NCBI RefSeq assembly: GCF_003343245.1
Contig: NZ_CP024901.1
Span: 4,898,001-4,962,000 of the forward strand
Reading direction: 5' to 3'
Source of the DNA: Photorhabdus laumondii subsp. laumondii
GTDB taxonomy: Bacteria > Pseudomonadota > Gammaproteobacteria > Enterobacterales > Enterobacteriaceae
Length of the DNA stretch: 64,000 nt
Positions 9,546 through 17,671 of this stretch are shown piece after piece (within the stretch, counting starts at the first letter, position 1; each line of letters begins with the position of its first letter). The notes below the pieces were generated by a model. It saw nothing but the letters and a program-made list of their open reading frames with translations. It was not told where the DNA came from and did not search any database. The position numbers and the translations under genes were made by a program.

Positions 9546-10246
9546 TATTATTGCTATTCACGGAAAAACACGATTACCCCTAACAAGCATTATTCATAAA
9601 TTAGTGACAGTTTTTGTCAGCATTTACGAAAAATATTAACCTTTTCACGTAAAGAACAATAATATATCGGTGTTACATTTACAATAACTTATAATACCAA
9701 AACACTTTATCATGTCACTATACAAATTCATACTTTCTGACTAATCAGAAAATAAAATAAAGGGTCAGCAATAATTTCTGCATTAAAAAATACTAAAAAA
9801 AACAATATGTTATGAATTAATCATTGGGTTATTTTTTCATGGAGTAACAATTGATAGATGAGACAAAATACAATATAGGAAAACCTGAAAGCTTCTATTA
9901 CCTATTTCTTAAACAGGCTGATACGCCCAATTAACCCTATTGTTGGCATAGAGTGATGACGAGACATATTCCAAACACGTACTCTTACCTTCAGTAGGTC
10001 AGACCGTTTAAAACCGGCGATCTACCAACATTAATCACCGGCTGGCTTATGTGACAATTTAATGTATGCCTGATTTCCCTACAGAATATAACTTTTGGTT
10101 ATATTAAATATAACCAAGAAATATATTCCAACAGCGTTATTAAAAGGAATTAAATATAAATATCATAATTTCTCAATATTCTTTATAATAATAGTTTAGA
10201 TATTAATTTTATAACAAATAATTCGCTTGTTAATACAAGCCTTGCC
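9546..10246. promoter_or_regulatory. Long AT-rich region upstream of antA, with an inverted repeat
   Basis: About 700 bp with no gene-like frame. It should hold the antA promoter or its control region. A 9-bp perfect inverted repeat, TTGGTTATA and TATAACCAA separated by five bases, lies at 10095-10117. A second weaker hairpin with CCGG arms is around 10006-10042. No transcription start can be fixed from sequence alone. Confidence 0.4.
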
Positions 10247-10373
10247 TATACCCGTCATCTTTCAAGTTGCCTCTTTGTTGGCTGCACTCACTCACCCCGG
10301 TCACATCGTTCTCTATGCTCCCGGGGATTCGCTCCTTTGCTGTCGCGATGCATCTTGAAATCCATAAGGTATA
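10247..10373 (+). repeat. ERIC element (127 bp)
   Basis: Full-length ERIC in the same orientation as the two copies to its left. It ends 7 bp before the stop codon of the antitoxin gene at 10380-10700, so it lies in that gene's 3' untranslated region. Confidence 0.9.
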
Positions 10374-10379
10374 TAATGT

Positions 10380-10700
10380 TTACGCGATTTTTATTATTTT
10401 ATCTACCGCGACGGTCACCATACCTTCCTGATAACTAAATTCGAAATTCCAACCGAGCCGATTTAGCATATTGAATAATTTATCAATCGTGTGGTTTTCC
10501 AGCTTCCCATTAATGATCTCGCTAATTCTTGCCTGAGTCGTTCCCAAAAGCTCCGCCGCTTTTACCTGACTTAAACCGCGCTCCTGAATCATCTTGCGGA
10601 TGATCACCATTAATTGAGCGCGAATATGTTTATCATTTGCTTCGTTAGGATTATTGCTGGATGAAGCATAAGGGTTTTTCGTCACTGTGAATTCCATCAT
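10380..10700 (-). CDS. XRE-family antitoxin / transcription regulator (HigA-like)
   Basis: A 106-residue protein with a helix-turn-helix: GLSQVKAAELLGTTQARISE around residues 43-62, then the INGKLENHTIDKLFNMLNRLG region seen in HigA-type XRE proteins. It lies downstream of a RelE/HigB-like gene with an 87-bp gap, the toxin-first order typical of HigBA. It should neutralise the toxin and repress the operon. A perfect palindrome lies 56 bp upstream of its start and is a good operator candidate. ATG at 10700 or 10697; both are in frame behind GGTAGAG. Confidence 0.8.
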   Translation of the reverse strand: MMEFTVTKNPYASSSNNPNEANDKHIRAQLMVIIRKMIQERGLSQVKAAELLGTTQARISEIINGKLENHTIDKLFNMLNRLGWNFEFSYQEGMVTVAVDKIIKIA

Positions 10701-10755
10701 CTCTACCTTAAAATCAGTACCAAAACCGATAAGAAAACGATATCAAACAGGAATA

Positions 10756-10775
10756 ATATATCAAATTTGATATAT
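10756..10775. promoter_or_regulatory. Perfect 20-bp palindrome, candidate antitoxin operator
   Basis: ATATATCAAA is followed directly by its reverse complement. It lies between the toxin stop and the antitoxin start. On the minus strand it overlaps TTGATA, which with TATCGT 16 bases further could be a -35/-10 pair for the antitoxin gene. Binding by the XRE protein is inferred. Confidence 0.6.
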
Positions 10776-10787
10776 ACGCAAGTTATT

Positions 10788-11201
10788 CTACGTTTTTTTA
10801 CGATACTCTTCGAGCTGTTTATAACGTCCAGCAGCCGTTTTGTAATCCTTTCTAGCCACTCCCTCTGTCTTCTTCTTGAATGTATGCAATACATAAATCG
10901 CTTCTTCAAACTTAGTGACATAAATCATGCGGTATGAGTCAGTACTTTTAATTGTCAACTGCATAGCATAGCGACCAATCGTTTCTCTCATGGATTTCTT
11001 TTGAGCTGGAGGATACTCCATTTTTCGCTCTTTAAGTAAATCGCCATCAGATAAAACCTCATAAAAATCAAAATTATCGAAAGAATGAGGATAGTCACAC
11101 TGTAAGGCTACGAGTTCAAAGTTAATTCGATCACGTACTGCATCAGGGTAATTATCTATTTCTTCCTGAACTTTAGCATTCCAATAAATTATATCTTTCA
11201 T
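10788..11201 (-). CDS. RelE/HigB-like toxin (phage Gp49-like family)
   Basis: A 137-residue basic protein from ATG 11201; a GTG at 11210 would add three residues. The C-terminal half SYRMIYVTKFEEAIYVLHTFKKKTEG matches the ParE/RelE fold seen in Gp49-like HigB toxins, where such proteins are ribosome-dependent mRNases. An extra stretch, about residues 60-80 (KERKMEYPPAQKKSMRETIG), separates the usual 'L' and 'R/Y' strands, so it is longer than the usual ~110 residues. It is paired with the XRE gene downstream. Confidence 0.75.
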   Translation of the reverse strand: MKDIIYWNAKVQEEIDNYPDAVRDRINFELVALQCDYPHSFDNFDFYEVLSDGDLLKERKMEYPPAQKKSMRETIGRYAMQLTIKSTDSYRMIYVTKFEEAIYVLHTFKKKTEGVARKDYKTAAGRYKQLEEYRKKT

Positions 11202-11640
11202 AACAACCACTCATTAATTAACATATAGTCATTCACCAAGTTTATTAAAAAACATCGAATCCACTTCTAATGAAAAAAATAATTCCAGATTTAAAAATAA
11301 AACAAATCACTACATCTTACTTATAGATCTTAAAAATACATTTCTCTCTATAAATTCATAAAAAACATCTTAATCCATTTATTTAAAACAATAAGTCATT
11401 CAATTGAATTAAACGTTCAAATTAATTACCCAATTCAAAAAATCCCCCACCGAACTGAATTGTATTTAATAATAGCATCCAACTTCCATCACGGACAACA
11501 ACTGATATAAAAACCTATTCACTGGTCAGTAATTATCTGTCAAGTTAGAAAGATTGAAATGATCTCTATGCGTTAAACAAGTAAAAAACTATCATTTGAT
11601 AAAACTCTTTATTCTAATAAGTTATTTACCAAATATTTAT
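11202..11640. other. AT-rich intergenic region
   Basis: About 440 bp, strongly AT-rich. It would hold the toxin-antitoxin promoter at its left side. No gene or recognised repeat is seen. Confidence 0.4.
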
Positions 11641-11644
11641 TAAT

Positions 11645-11734
11645 TTATGAGATTTTTATTATTTGATTTACAACAACTACCACCAAGTTTATCCGATTTA
11701 AACCGTACTCTTGAATCATTTTATAGGTCACCAT
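11645..11734 (-). pseudogene. Relic of a second HigA-like antitoxin
   Basis: The minus strand encodes MVTYKMIQEYGLNRINL and then VVVVVNQIIKIS before a stop. These match two separate parts of the intact antitoxin at 10380-10700 (VIIRKMIQERGLSQVK and VTVAVDKIIKIA), with the middle helix-turn-helix deleted. This is a collapsed paralogue, not a working gene. Confidence 0.6.
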
Positions 11735-12215
11735 CTCTCCTTTGGAATATCCTCCCCCAACATAAAACGGGAAGGATATTTTCGATGACGCAATGAATCC
11801 CACGAATGCAGTCAGGCTTATCTGGGTTATACAGCACAATACTCGCATGACAAAACTGATGCATAGTCTGACGGCGAAATGCCTCGCGGGTATTCGGCGC
11901 ATATTCTTTGTTATAGAACTCTCGCACCCAGTTCATGATGGGTGTGATGCCCAAAAGCGGGTTTTCCGCGGCGGACTCAAAATCAAAACCGCCGGTCACC
12001 CATCGATCAAGGAAAGCACACGATAATGTCCCCACCCCTGCGCCCGCATCTAACAGGCGGCAGGTACGCAGAGTACTAGGTGGAAAAAGGGATGTCATAA
12101 AACGGGCTACGTTAGCAGGGGTCATGAATTGACCGAACTCAGCCTTGCGTTTCTTAGTAATCCGGGGAGCAATCTTGCGGCGCACACGGTCTGCGGTGTC
12201 GAGTTGTTGGAGCAT
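11721..12215 (-). pseudogene. Truncated adenine-N6 DNA methyltransferase (BsuBI/PstI type)
   Basis: About 164 codons from ATG 12215; a further 19 in-frame codons upstream look non-native. The N-terminal part reads FGQFMTPANVARFM near residue 28, then the SAM-binding motif LLDAGAGVGTLSCAF near 52, and PNTREAFRRQTMHQF near 110, all typical of BsuBI/PstI-type methylases. The family is normally well over 400 residues with an NPPY catalytic motif; here the frame ends soon after LYNPDKPDC with unrelated residues, and no NPPY or restriction enzyme gene follows. It is a relic of a restriction-modification system. Confidence 0.7.
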
Positions 12216-12400
12216 TATCGTATCTGGATAGTGAATTTCGTTCAGTGTAAATGATACGCCACTGAGCAACAACGAAATCTGATTTTACCTCATGTCCTCT
12301 GCACTGACTGTTTTAAACCTATAAAAATAGATAAAACACTCCCTCCCCTTCATGATCAGCATGTCAACCCGATTTTGTTAATTTCTTACTTTCCACAAAA

Positions 12401-13780
12401 CTACTCTCCTACTTTCAGCAACAAATAATAGCGATTCAGCAATTGATTAAAACGGGTGTTAATTTGCATCAGTAATGCCAGCGATACGGTACCACTCTTT
12501 TTTTGTTCCGCCAGTTGACGCAGCAACTCCTCTAATGGCGGAGTATTCGCCAACGGCTGCCGAATGCCAAACACCATAGACTTCAATTCAGAACCGGTGA
12601 GATAACGACCGCGTTTTTCATCCAATGCATCAAGTCGTTCTGTCAGATGTTGCAGGCGTAATTGAGCTAGATGGTAATTTTCCAATGACTGCATCGGCAG
12701 TGCCGCCGCCTCACGCTGGTGTAACCATTGATTTTGCATATCCTGTACTGCTTGGCTGGCCGGCCACAATGTACGTAGCTGTTGTAATAACTGAGAACCA
12801 TAACTCAAAGGCCAAAAGGCTGGCAAAGTGGTTAAATTTGTCAGTTGCGCACGACTCGCATCCAACGTTTTATCCTGTAACTGGCTCAGTAGCGTCGCAT
12901 TGTCCGATTGGTGTAATTCGGCAAGTTGAGCCGGAAGCAGTGTCTGCGGTAATGGATAGGTCGTTGCCAACAAAGCCTCAGCTAATGGAGACGGTTGTCG
13001 CATCTTGTCCACCAGCCAACCGCCTGTCACCACCAACGCACAAAATACAATCCCCGCCACAAAACCTCGCCAAACTTTCCAGCGCGAAGTCGTCAAAACC
13101 TGAGCAACTTTGACTTGCGGTTGCACCGACGAGATTGTCTCCTGCACCACATAGATCAGTTGCGGCGGAGGGGGTTCTTCAGGCAGCAAAATAGCATTGC
13201 CCCCAACAGACTGCGCCGAAGCGAGAGATACCGGTACCGCGCCCTTTTCCTGCTCCAGACACTCTAATCGCCGGGCGCTGTTGTGAAGCTGTACACGTAG
13301 GCTGTCAAGTTTACTCACATGTTTCAGCTCCAGACGTTGAAGCACCTCGCACAGTTGCTCAAGCACCTTTTCCACCCGGTAAATGAGCGGCAAGTCAATA
13401 TAAGAGAAGACGCAAGTACGCAATACCTGCTGTAAGCGTGCAACCAGCCAAGCGAAAATTTCAATCCGTGCATGCGTCGGCTGAGGCCAGAACTGCGCCC
13501 ATTGATGGCTCACTAATCCATCAATCAATGCGAATCCTTCATCAATACCGGCTAATCCGGTGCGCTGAGCTCGGGCTAACGTGTACCAAGCGGCACTTTG
13601 TAGCTCTACGCCATTTAATCGAAACAACGACAGACAAAGTTGTTCAACTCTGGCCCAATTAACATCAGGTCGAGCCGGATGGTTCAATTTACCGATTTCT
13701 TCTTTCAGTGCACTGAATTCCGGCAGTGCACGTGGATCATCCCCGGTATGTATCGTGTTGCCGGATGATATTGTAGTCAT
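12401..13780 (-). CDS. vasL: T6SS TssA-like accessory protein VasL
   Basis: A 459-residue protein with an ImpA/TssA N-terminal domain (about residues 15-115, including NWARVEQLCLSLF and GLVSHQWAQFWPQ), a hydrophobic segment at about 238-257 (FVAGIVFCALVVTGGWLVDK), and a helical C-terminal region of the VasL type. These proteins are inner-membrane T6SS accessory factors, not the cytoplasmic baseplate TssA. It is the last gene of the T6SS run, 51 bp after tssE. No clear rho-independent terminator is seen after it. Confidence 0.8.
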   Translation of the reverse strand: MTTISSGNTIHTGDDPRALPEFSALKEEIGKLNHPARPDVNWARVEQLCLSLFRLNGVELQSAAWYTLARAQRTGLAGIDEGFALIDGLVSHQWAQFWPQPTHARIEIFAWLVARLQQVLRTCVFSYIDLPLIYRVEKVLEQLCEVLQRLELKHVSKLDSLRVQLHNSARRLECLEQEKGAVPVSLASAQSVGGNAILLPEEPPPPQLIYVVQETISSVQPQVKVAQVLTTSRWKVWRGFVAGIVFCALVVTGGWLVDKMRQPSPLAEALLATTYPLPQTLLPAQLAELHQSDNATLLSQLQDKTLDASRAQLTNLTTLPAFWPLSYGSQLLQQLRTLWPASQAVQDMQNQWLHQREAAALPMQSLENYHLAQLRLQHLTERLDALDEKRGRYLTGSELKSMVFGIRQPLANTPPLEELLRQLAEQKKSGTVSLALLMQINTRFNQLLNRYYLLLKVGE

Positions 13781-13831
13781 AACAGTTATCCTTATCAGGC
13801 TATTTCAGAGTTAGCCTGATGAAACAGAGGG

Positions 13832-14266
13832 TTACTCTATATGGCCTTGTTGACGTAAATGGCGGATTAATACCTTCCCTTCCGGGATAAATTCCGTACT
13901 AAACCGCACTAATCCTATGTCTTTTAGCTCAGCGTTAATGTCATACCGCAGATGCCCCGGTTCAATTTGCGGTAGTAGCGTGATATAGACTCGTTTCAAA
14001 CGCGGTTCATAGGTCAACAACGTGTGTTCGATTGTGGCAATCAGACTCTGTGACGACGCGGGCAGCCCTTGCAAAATGACGTTGAAATCGGGCAGACCAT
14101 AATCCGGTAAATGAGCCAGCGAACCCGCTCGACTGCTCAGGATACGTTGCATATTATCCATCACGGATAAAATCACTTGATTTCGTTCATCGATCTGATT
14201 GAGATCCAGCCCACCGTTAAAGTTAAACATCAACATTTCGTAAAGCGAAGGTCTTAGCTGTTTCAT
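13832..14266 (-). CDS. tssE: TssE, T6SS baseplate protein (gp25-like)
   Basis: A 144-residue protein with the gpW/gp25 fold pattern: N-terminal RPSLYEMLMFNFNGG, central LPDYGLPDF near residue 50 and TYEPRLKRVYITL near residue 90, where E-P-R-L is the conserved gp25 motif. TssE is the wedge protein of the T6SS baseplate and contacts TssF, TssG and TssK. It lies 3 bp after tssJ. Confidence 0.9.
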   Translation of the reverse strand: MKQLRPSLYEMLMFNFNGGLDLNQIDERNQVILSVMDNMQRILSSRAGSLAHLPDYGLPDFNVILQGLPASSQSLIATIEHTLLTYEPRLKRVYITLLPQIEPGHLRYDINAELKDIGLVRFSTEFIPEGKVLIRHLRQQGHIE

Positions 14267-14269
14267 TGA

Positions 14270-14806
14270 TCACTCCTTCACCGCATTCAGTGTCAGTGTG
14301 CCACTACCCAACTCGATCGTGCGCGGTTTATCTGCATCCAACTCATCACGTCGGATCACTAACCGCCAACTATTATTGGTGGCATCCGGTGTATGAAACA
14401 GCCCCACAACCCCAACAAACCGTGCCGCTTTCTCCATCGGCATATCCAGCGACACACTCCCCTTCGGTGCCACTCTGATATCCCGCTGTGTCAGCCGATC
14501 CGCCTTCAGCGCTTCACTATCACCTTTCAACAGGTCCGCATAACTGGCACGCTTAAATGCTTTATTGTCTTTAAGCTGATAAACACGCACTACCGTGCTC
14601 AACGGGGTTTGCGCGTCGGTGGTGTTAAGCGCACTGCGGGCACTGAAATCCAAACGCAGCGTTTTCACCTGCTTATGGAAAATGGATTGCGTCACGGCTA
14701 CCGTGCCGTCAGTTACGGTCTGCGTCAGACCACATCCGACTAATCCCTGCAACATCAGACAAACGATGCCGCCCATCATGACGGATTTAACATTGATAGC
14801 TGCCAT
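14270..14806 (-). CDS. tssJ: TssJ, T6SS outer-membrane lipoprotein
   Basis: A 178-residue protein with a lipoprotein signal peptide: basic start, hydrophobic core MGGIVCLMLQGLVG and lipobox LVGC with Cys25 as the lipidated residue. The rest (LRLDFSARSALN, VVRVYQLKDNKAFKRASY) matches the beta-sandwich TssJ/VasD family, which anchors TssM to the outer membrane. It overlaps the tssG 3' end by 20 bp. Confidence 0.9.
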   Translation of the reverse strand: MAAINVKSVMMGGIVCLMLQGLVGCGLTQTVTDGTVAVTQSIFHKQVKTLRLDFSARSALNTTDAQTPLSTVVRVYQLKDNKAFKRASYADLLKGDSEALKADRLTQRDIRVAPKGSVSLDMPMEKAARFVGVVGLFHTPDATNNSWRLVIRRDELDADKPRTIELGSGTLTLNAVKE

Positions 14807-15863
14807 TCTCGGCCTCCCTATATTGATAACTCGGTAAGAGCCCTTGATAGTGCCCCAGATTAATTTTCACCATGCCTGAAACCGTTTGTGAGCCCGGTTT
14901 CAATCCCAATATGCCTGTTCGACCTAACCGAACGCGTTGTTTCCCTAGTTGCGCCGATGGCAATACCCATTTGGGTAAAGTGAGCTGTAATCGCACGCTG
15001 CAACGCCAACCCAGATAAACGCGTAGCAACACCAACAGGTCGGTATGCAGTTCCCCCTGTGGTAACCACCCTTGAGCTTCATCAGTATCTTCGGTATAGA
15101 GATCCAGCACCATTTGGCTGTTAACATCCGTCCCGACTTTGCCCAGTACTGGACGTTGAGAAAGCTGAACCGGATGGTGACGAGTTAAGCGAGCCGGTTG
15201 GGTCAACCGTACTCGTCTGCAATCATGGGGAACCACCTGTACTTGCGTGAGAGGGGCCAATAGCTTAACCAGCGCCATCACCCCTTCGGCTATCCGGGTT
15301 GGCAGCCGCATGATACTGAGCAGCGCCAGAAAGCGAGAAGCCGGCGTAGCAATATGTTGCTGGCTACCGGCGATCCCCAAACCAATCAGCCCAAGCAGGC
15401 ATTGCGAGGTTTGATCTTGACCACTCGGTTCATAAGTCGCGGGATAGGAATATTTACGCCAGATACGGTAATACTGGGTCATCATTCGATGGTTAAAAAT
15501 ATCCAGAAAGTCTGCTACGCCTTCATAGCCTTCACTCAGCTGAACGATATCATTCAGATAAGCCGTCGGCAGCGGTGAATCCACACCATACAAGCCGAGA
15601 AACGTCGTGCGTACTGTCGGTGGCTGTTCAGGCTGTTGCTCATCCCACTCCACATTTTTCAGTTCACCGGCAGGAAAACCCATACCGGGATCAGGCCGGA
15701 AACGGATCGGATCATCACCGGGCGACATCGTACTGCCCAACGGCGGGCACCCATCCCGCATACTCTCCAGCAACTGACAGAAGCGATAAAAGTTAAAATC
15801 GTAAATATTCGGTGCCAGTTGCTGCATTAACCGGGAATACGCTGATTGTGATTTTCTTGCCAT
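14787..15863 (-). CDS. tssG: TssG, T6SS baseplate protein
   Basis: A 358-residue protein of the TssG/ImpH/VasB family. N-terminal IYDFNFYRFCQLLES and IRFRPDPGMGFPAGEL are typical, as is the LLGLIGLGIAG region near residue 155. The start at ATG 15863 is preferred over the ATG at 15872 because GGGAG lies eight bases before it. Two TssG and one TssF form each baseplate wedge. It overlaps tssF by 37 bp. Confidence 0.9.
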   Translation of the reverse strand: MARKSQSAYSRLMQQLAPNIYDFNFYRFCQLLESMRDGCPPLGSTMSPGDDPIRFRPDPGMGFPAGELKNVEWDEQQPEQPPTVRTTFLGLYGVDSPLPTAYLNDIVQLSEGYEGVADFLDIFNHRMMTQYYRIWRKYSYPATYEPSGQDQTSQCLLGLIGLGIAGSQQHIATPASRFLALLSIMRLPTRIAEGVMALVKLLAPLTQVQVVPHDCRRVRLTQPARLTRHHPVQLSQRPVLGKVGTDVNSQMVLDLYTEDTDEAQGWLPQGELHTDLLVLLRVYLGWRCSVRLQLTLPKWVLPSAQLGKQRVRLGRTGILGLKPGSQTVSGMVKINLGHYQGLLPSYQYREAENGSYQC

Positions 15864-17593
15864 CGCAAACATCTCCCAGAAGGTTGAAGGATCAGTGTCA
15901 ATTGGTTAAACAGATGAATATCGGTATACAGCGAGAAGAAGCGGTTAAGCAGCTCACCGAACAGGAAAATATCGCCTTCGCCGGCAAAGCCATTGCTGTT
16001 CAGCGTAATCTCAATATCAACGCCCCGGAGTAGGAAGCCCTTTTCAAAACGTTCGATCAAAGCGTGTTTCACCCCAACAATGGCATCCAGACAGCGGCAG
16101 TTCATCTCATCATTTGTCCAGTTATAAAGCCCTAACGTGCCGCGCAGCACCTCCGGGTTATCCATCATGCTAAGAAAATTAGAACCGAGATGGCTTAATA
16201 TCCGCCAGTGGAAACGGTCGTTCGCTGGGGGATAACAGGGCAACGTCGGCGAACAGAGATTGCTTACGCGCAGCGTGCCCGCGGCGGAGTGTAGTGTCTG
16301 TTCAAGTTGGGTATTACGTAATGCCTGACGAGGTAACTGGCCGTTGGTTCCGGTGATACGCAGTGAAAGGGTTTCATCATCAAGCTCTGGGTCAGTTTCA
16401 AACGATTCTCCACCGAGGATCAGCCAGGTATCGTGCAAACCCGAAGGACCTCGACAGACGCGCGTATGAAAATAACGCTCCGGTGCGGAACTACGCATGA
16501 TGCCGCCCCGATGACGAAAGCTGCTAAACGGTACAAAACGCTGAGCATCACCTCGGCGGGAAGAGGAGACTTCATCCACCGAATAGATTTCGGTATGACC
16601 ATCCTGAATGCGCATCGGGCGCAGTAGATACTCATTTTGCAGCCGCGAAATGTGCATCGGATCAGCTTCAACACGGAATAAATTGATTACCGGCACGCAA
16701 TGCAATCGGATATTTTCCGCTGAAAACTTCAATTCATAGGGCCACAATTCACTGAGTACGATATCCAACTCAAACCAAGGCGTACCGGTAGGAATCTCTA
16801 ACGAATCCAAGCCATTGAGCGCCACAAACATAAATTTTTCACGGAAAGTAAAATATTCCAGTAACAACTGATAACCACTGAACGCGCTCTCCTGTTTCGG
16901 CCACAGAACATCATCATTGTCGAACCCCATCGGGGAAAAACAGCCATTCTTAAGGCGAGAGCGCTCTTCCTGACTGGATAAGCGCGCGTAAATCTGTTGA
17001 GTCTGTCGGGTCAACGCCAGATGTAAGGCAGAACTCACCGGACGGCCCGCTTTGAGATACAGAGGCAGACGTGCCAAATCCACTTTATCCCACTCGGTCA
17101 ACTGACCGCAGTCAAAACGCAAACGGATCACTGAACGGCCGTCGGCTTCATTTTGCAACGTCGCAGAGGTGATATGCAGCGGTGTAATCTGTATATCACG
17201 GGTAGTCCGGTAATAGCAGCGGGTCTGGCTTGGTCCTACGGGCTGAGATATCACTTCAAACCCTTTGGCGATCACTTCACTTTTTGGCAAGGTCTGATAA
17301 TCAGGTGCCAATTCAACAATGGAGAGTGAAGGAATAGTGCGTAGATAATGCGGCCACAGCAAACTCACCAACCCTTCCGTCAGTTCCGGCAAATCATCAT
17401 CAAGTTTCTGACGCATCCGCCCTATCAGGAAAGCGAAGCCTTCAAGCAATCGCTCCACATAAGGATCAAGATCCCGATCGTCACTCAGATTCAGCATAGC
17501 TGCCCGGTCCGGGTGCGCCTGCGCAAACTCTTTGCCAGCTTCACGCAGATATTGCATTTCCGCTTCGTAATAGCGGAGAATTAAATCATCCAT
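15827..17593 (-). CDS. tssF: TssF, T6SS baseplate protein
   Basis: A 588-residue protein; MDDLILRYYEAEMQYLREAG is the usual TssF/ImpG/VasA start, so I take ATG 17593 and not the 26 codons of upstream open frame. Further family landmarks are FAQAHPDRAAMLNL, DPYVERLLEGFAFL near residue 45 and LLWPHYLRTIPSLSI near residue 90. It is a core baseplate wedge protein. It lies 78 bp after tssA and overlaps tssG, as in many T6SS loci. Confidence 0.92.
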   Translation of the reverse strand: MDDLILRYYEAEMQYLREAGKEFAQAHPDRAAMLNLSDDRDLDPYVERLLEGFAFLIGRMRQKLDDDLPELTEGLVSLLWPHYLRTIPSLSIVELAPDYQTLPKSEVIAKGFEVISQPVGPSQTRCYYRTTRDIQITPLHITSATLQNEADGRSVIRLRFDCGQLTEWDKVDLARLPLYLKAGRPVSSALHLALTRQTQQIYARLSSQEERSRLKNGCFSPMGFDNDDVLWPKQESAFSGYQLLLEYFTFREKFMFVALNGLDSLEIPTGTPWFELDIVLSELWPYELKFSAENIRLHCVPVINLFRVEADPMHISRLQNEYLLRPMRIQDGHTEIYSVDEVSSSRRGDAQRFVPFSSFRHRGGIMRSSAPERYFHTRVCRGPSGLHDTWLILGGESFETDPELDDETLSLRITGTNGQLPRQALRNTQLEQTLHSAAGTLRVSNLCSPTLPCYPPANDRFHWRILSHLGSNFLSMMDNPEVLRGTLGLYNWTNDEMNCRCLDAIVGVKHALIERFEKGFLLRGVDIEITLNSNGFAGEGDIFLFGELLNRFFSLYTDIHLFNQLTLILQPSGRCLRWQENHNQRIPG

Positions 17594-17671
17594 AGCATCA
17601 CTCTTAATGGTTAAAATAAAACAAGTTGAGAAGGCATACAGTTGCGCCTCCACCTGATTAAGCAGAGTCAA

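Noticed and set aside
12216..12272. 19-codon extension upstream of the methyltransferase relic
   Set aside because: The residues do not resemble the family start; MLQQLDTADRVRRKI from 12215 does.
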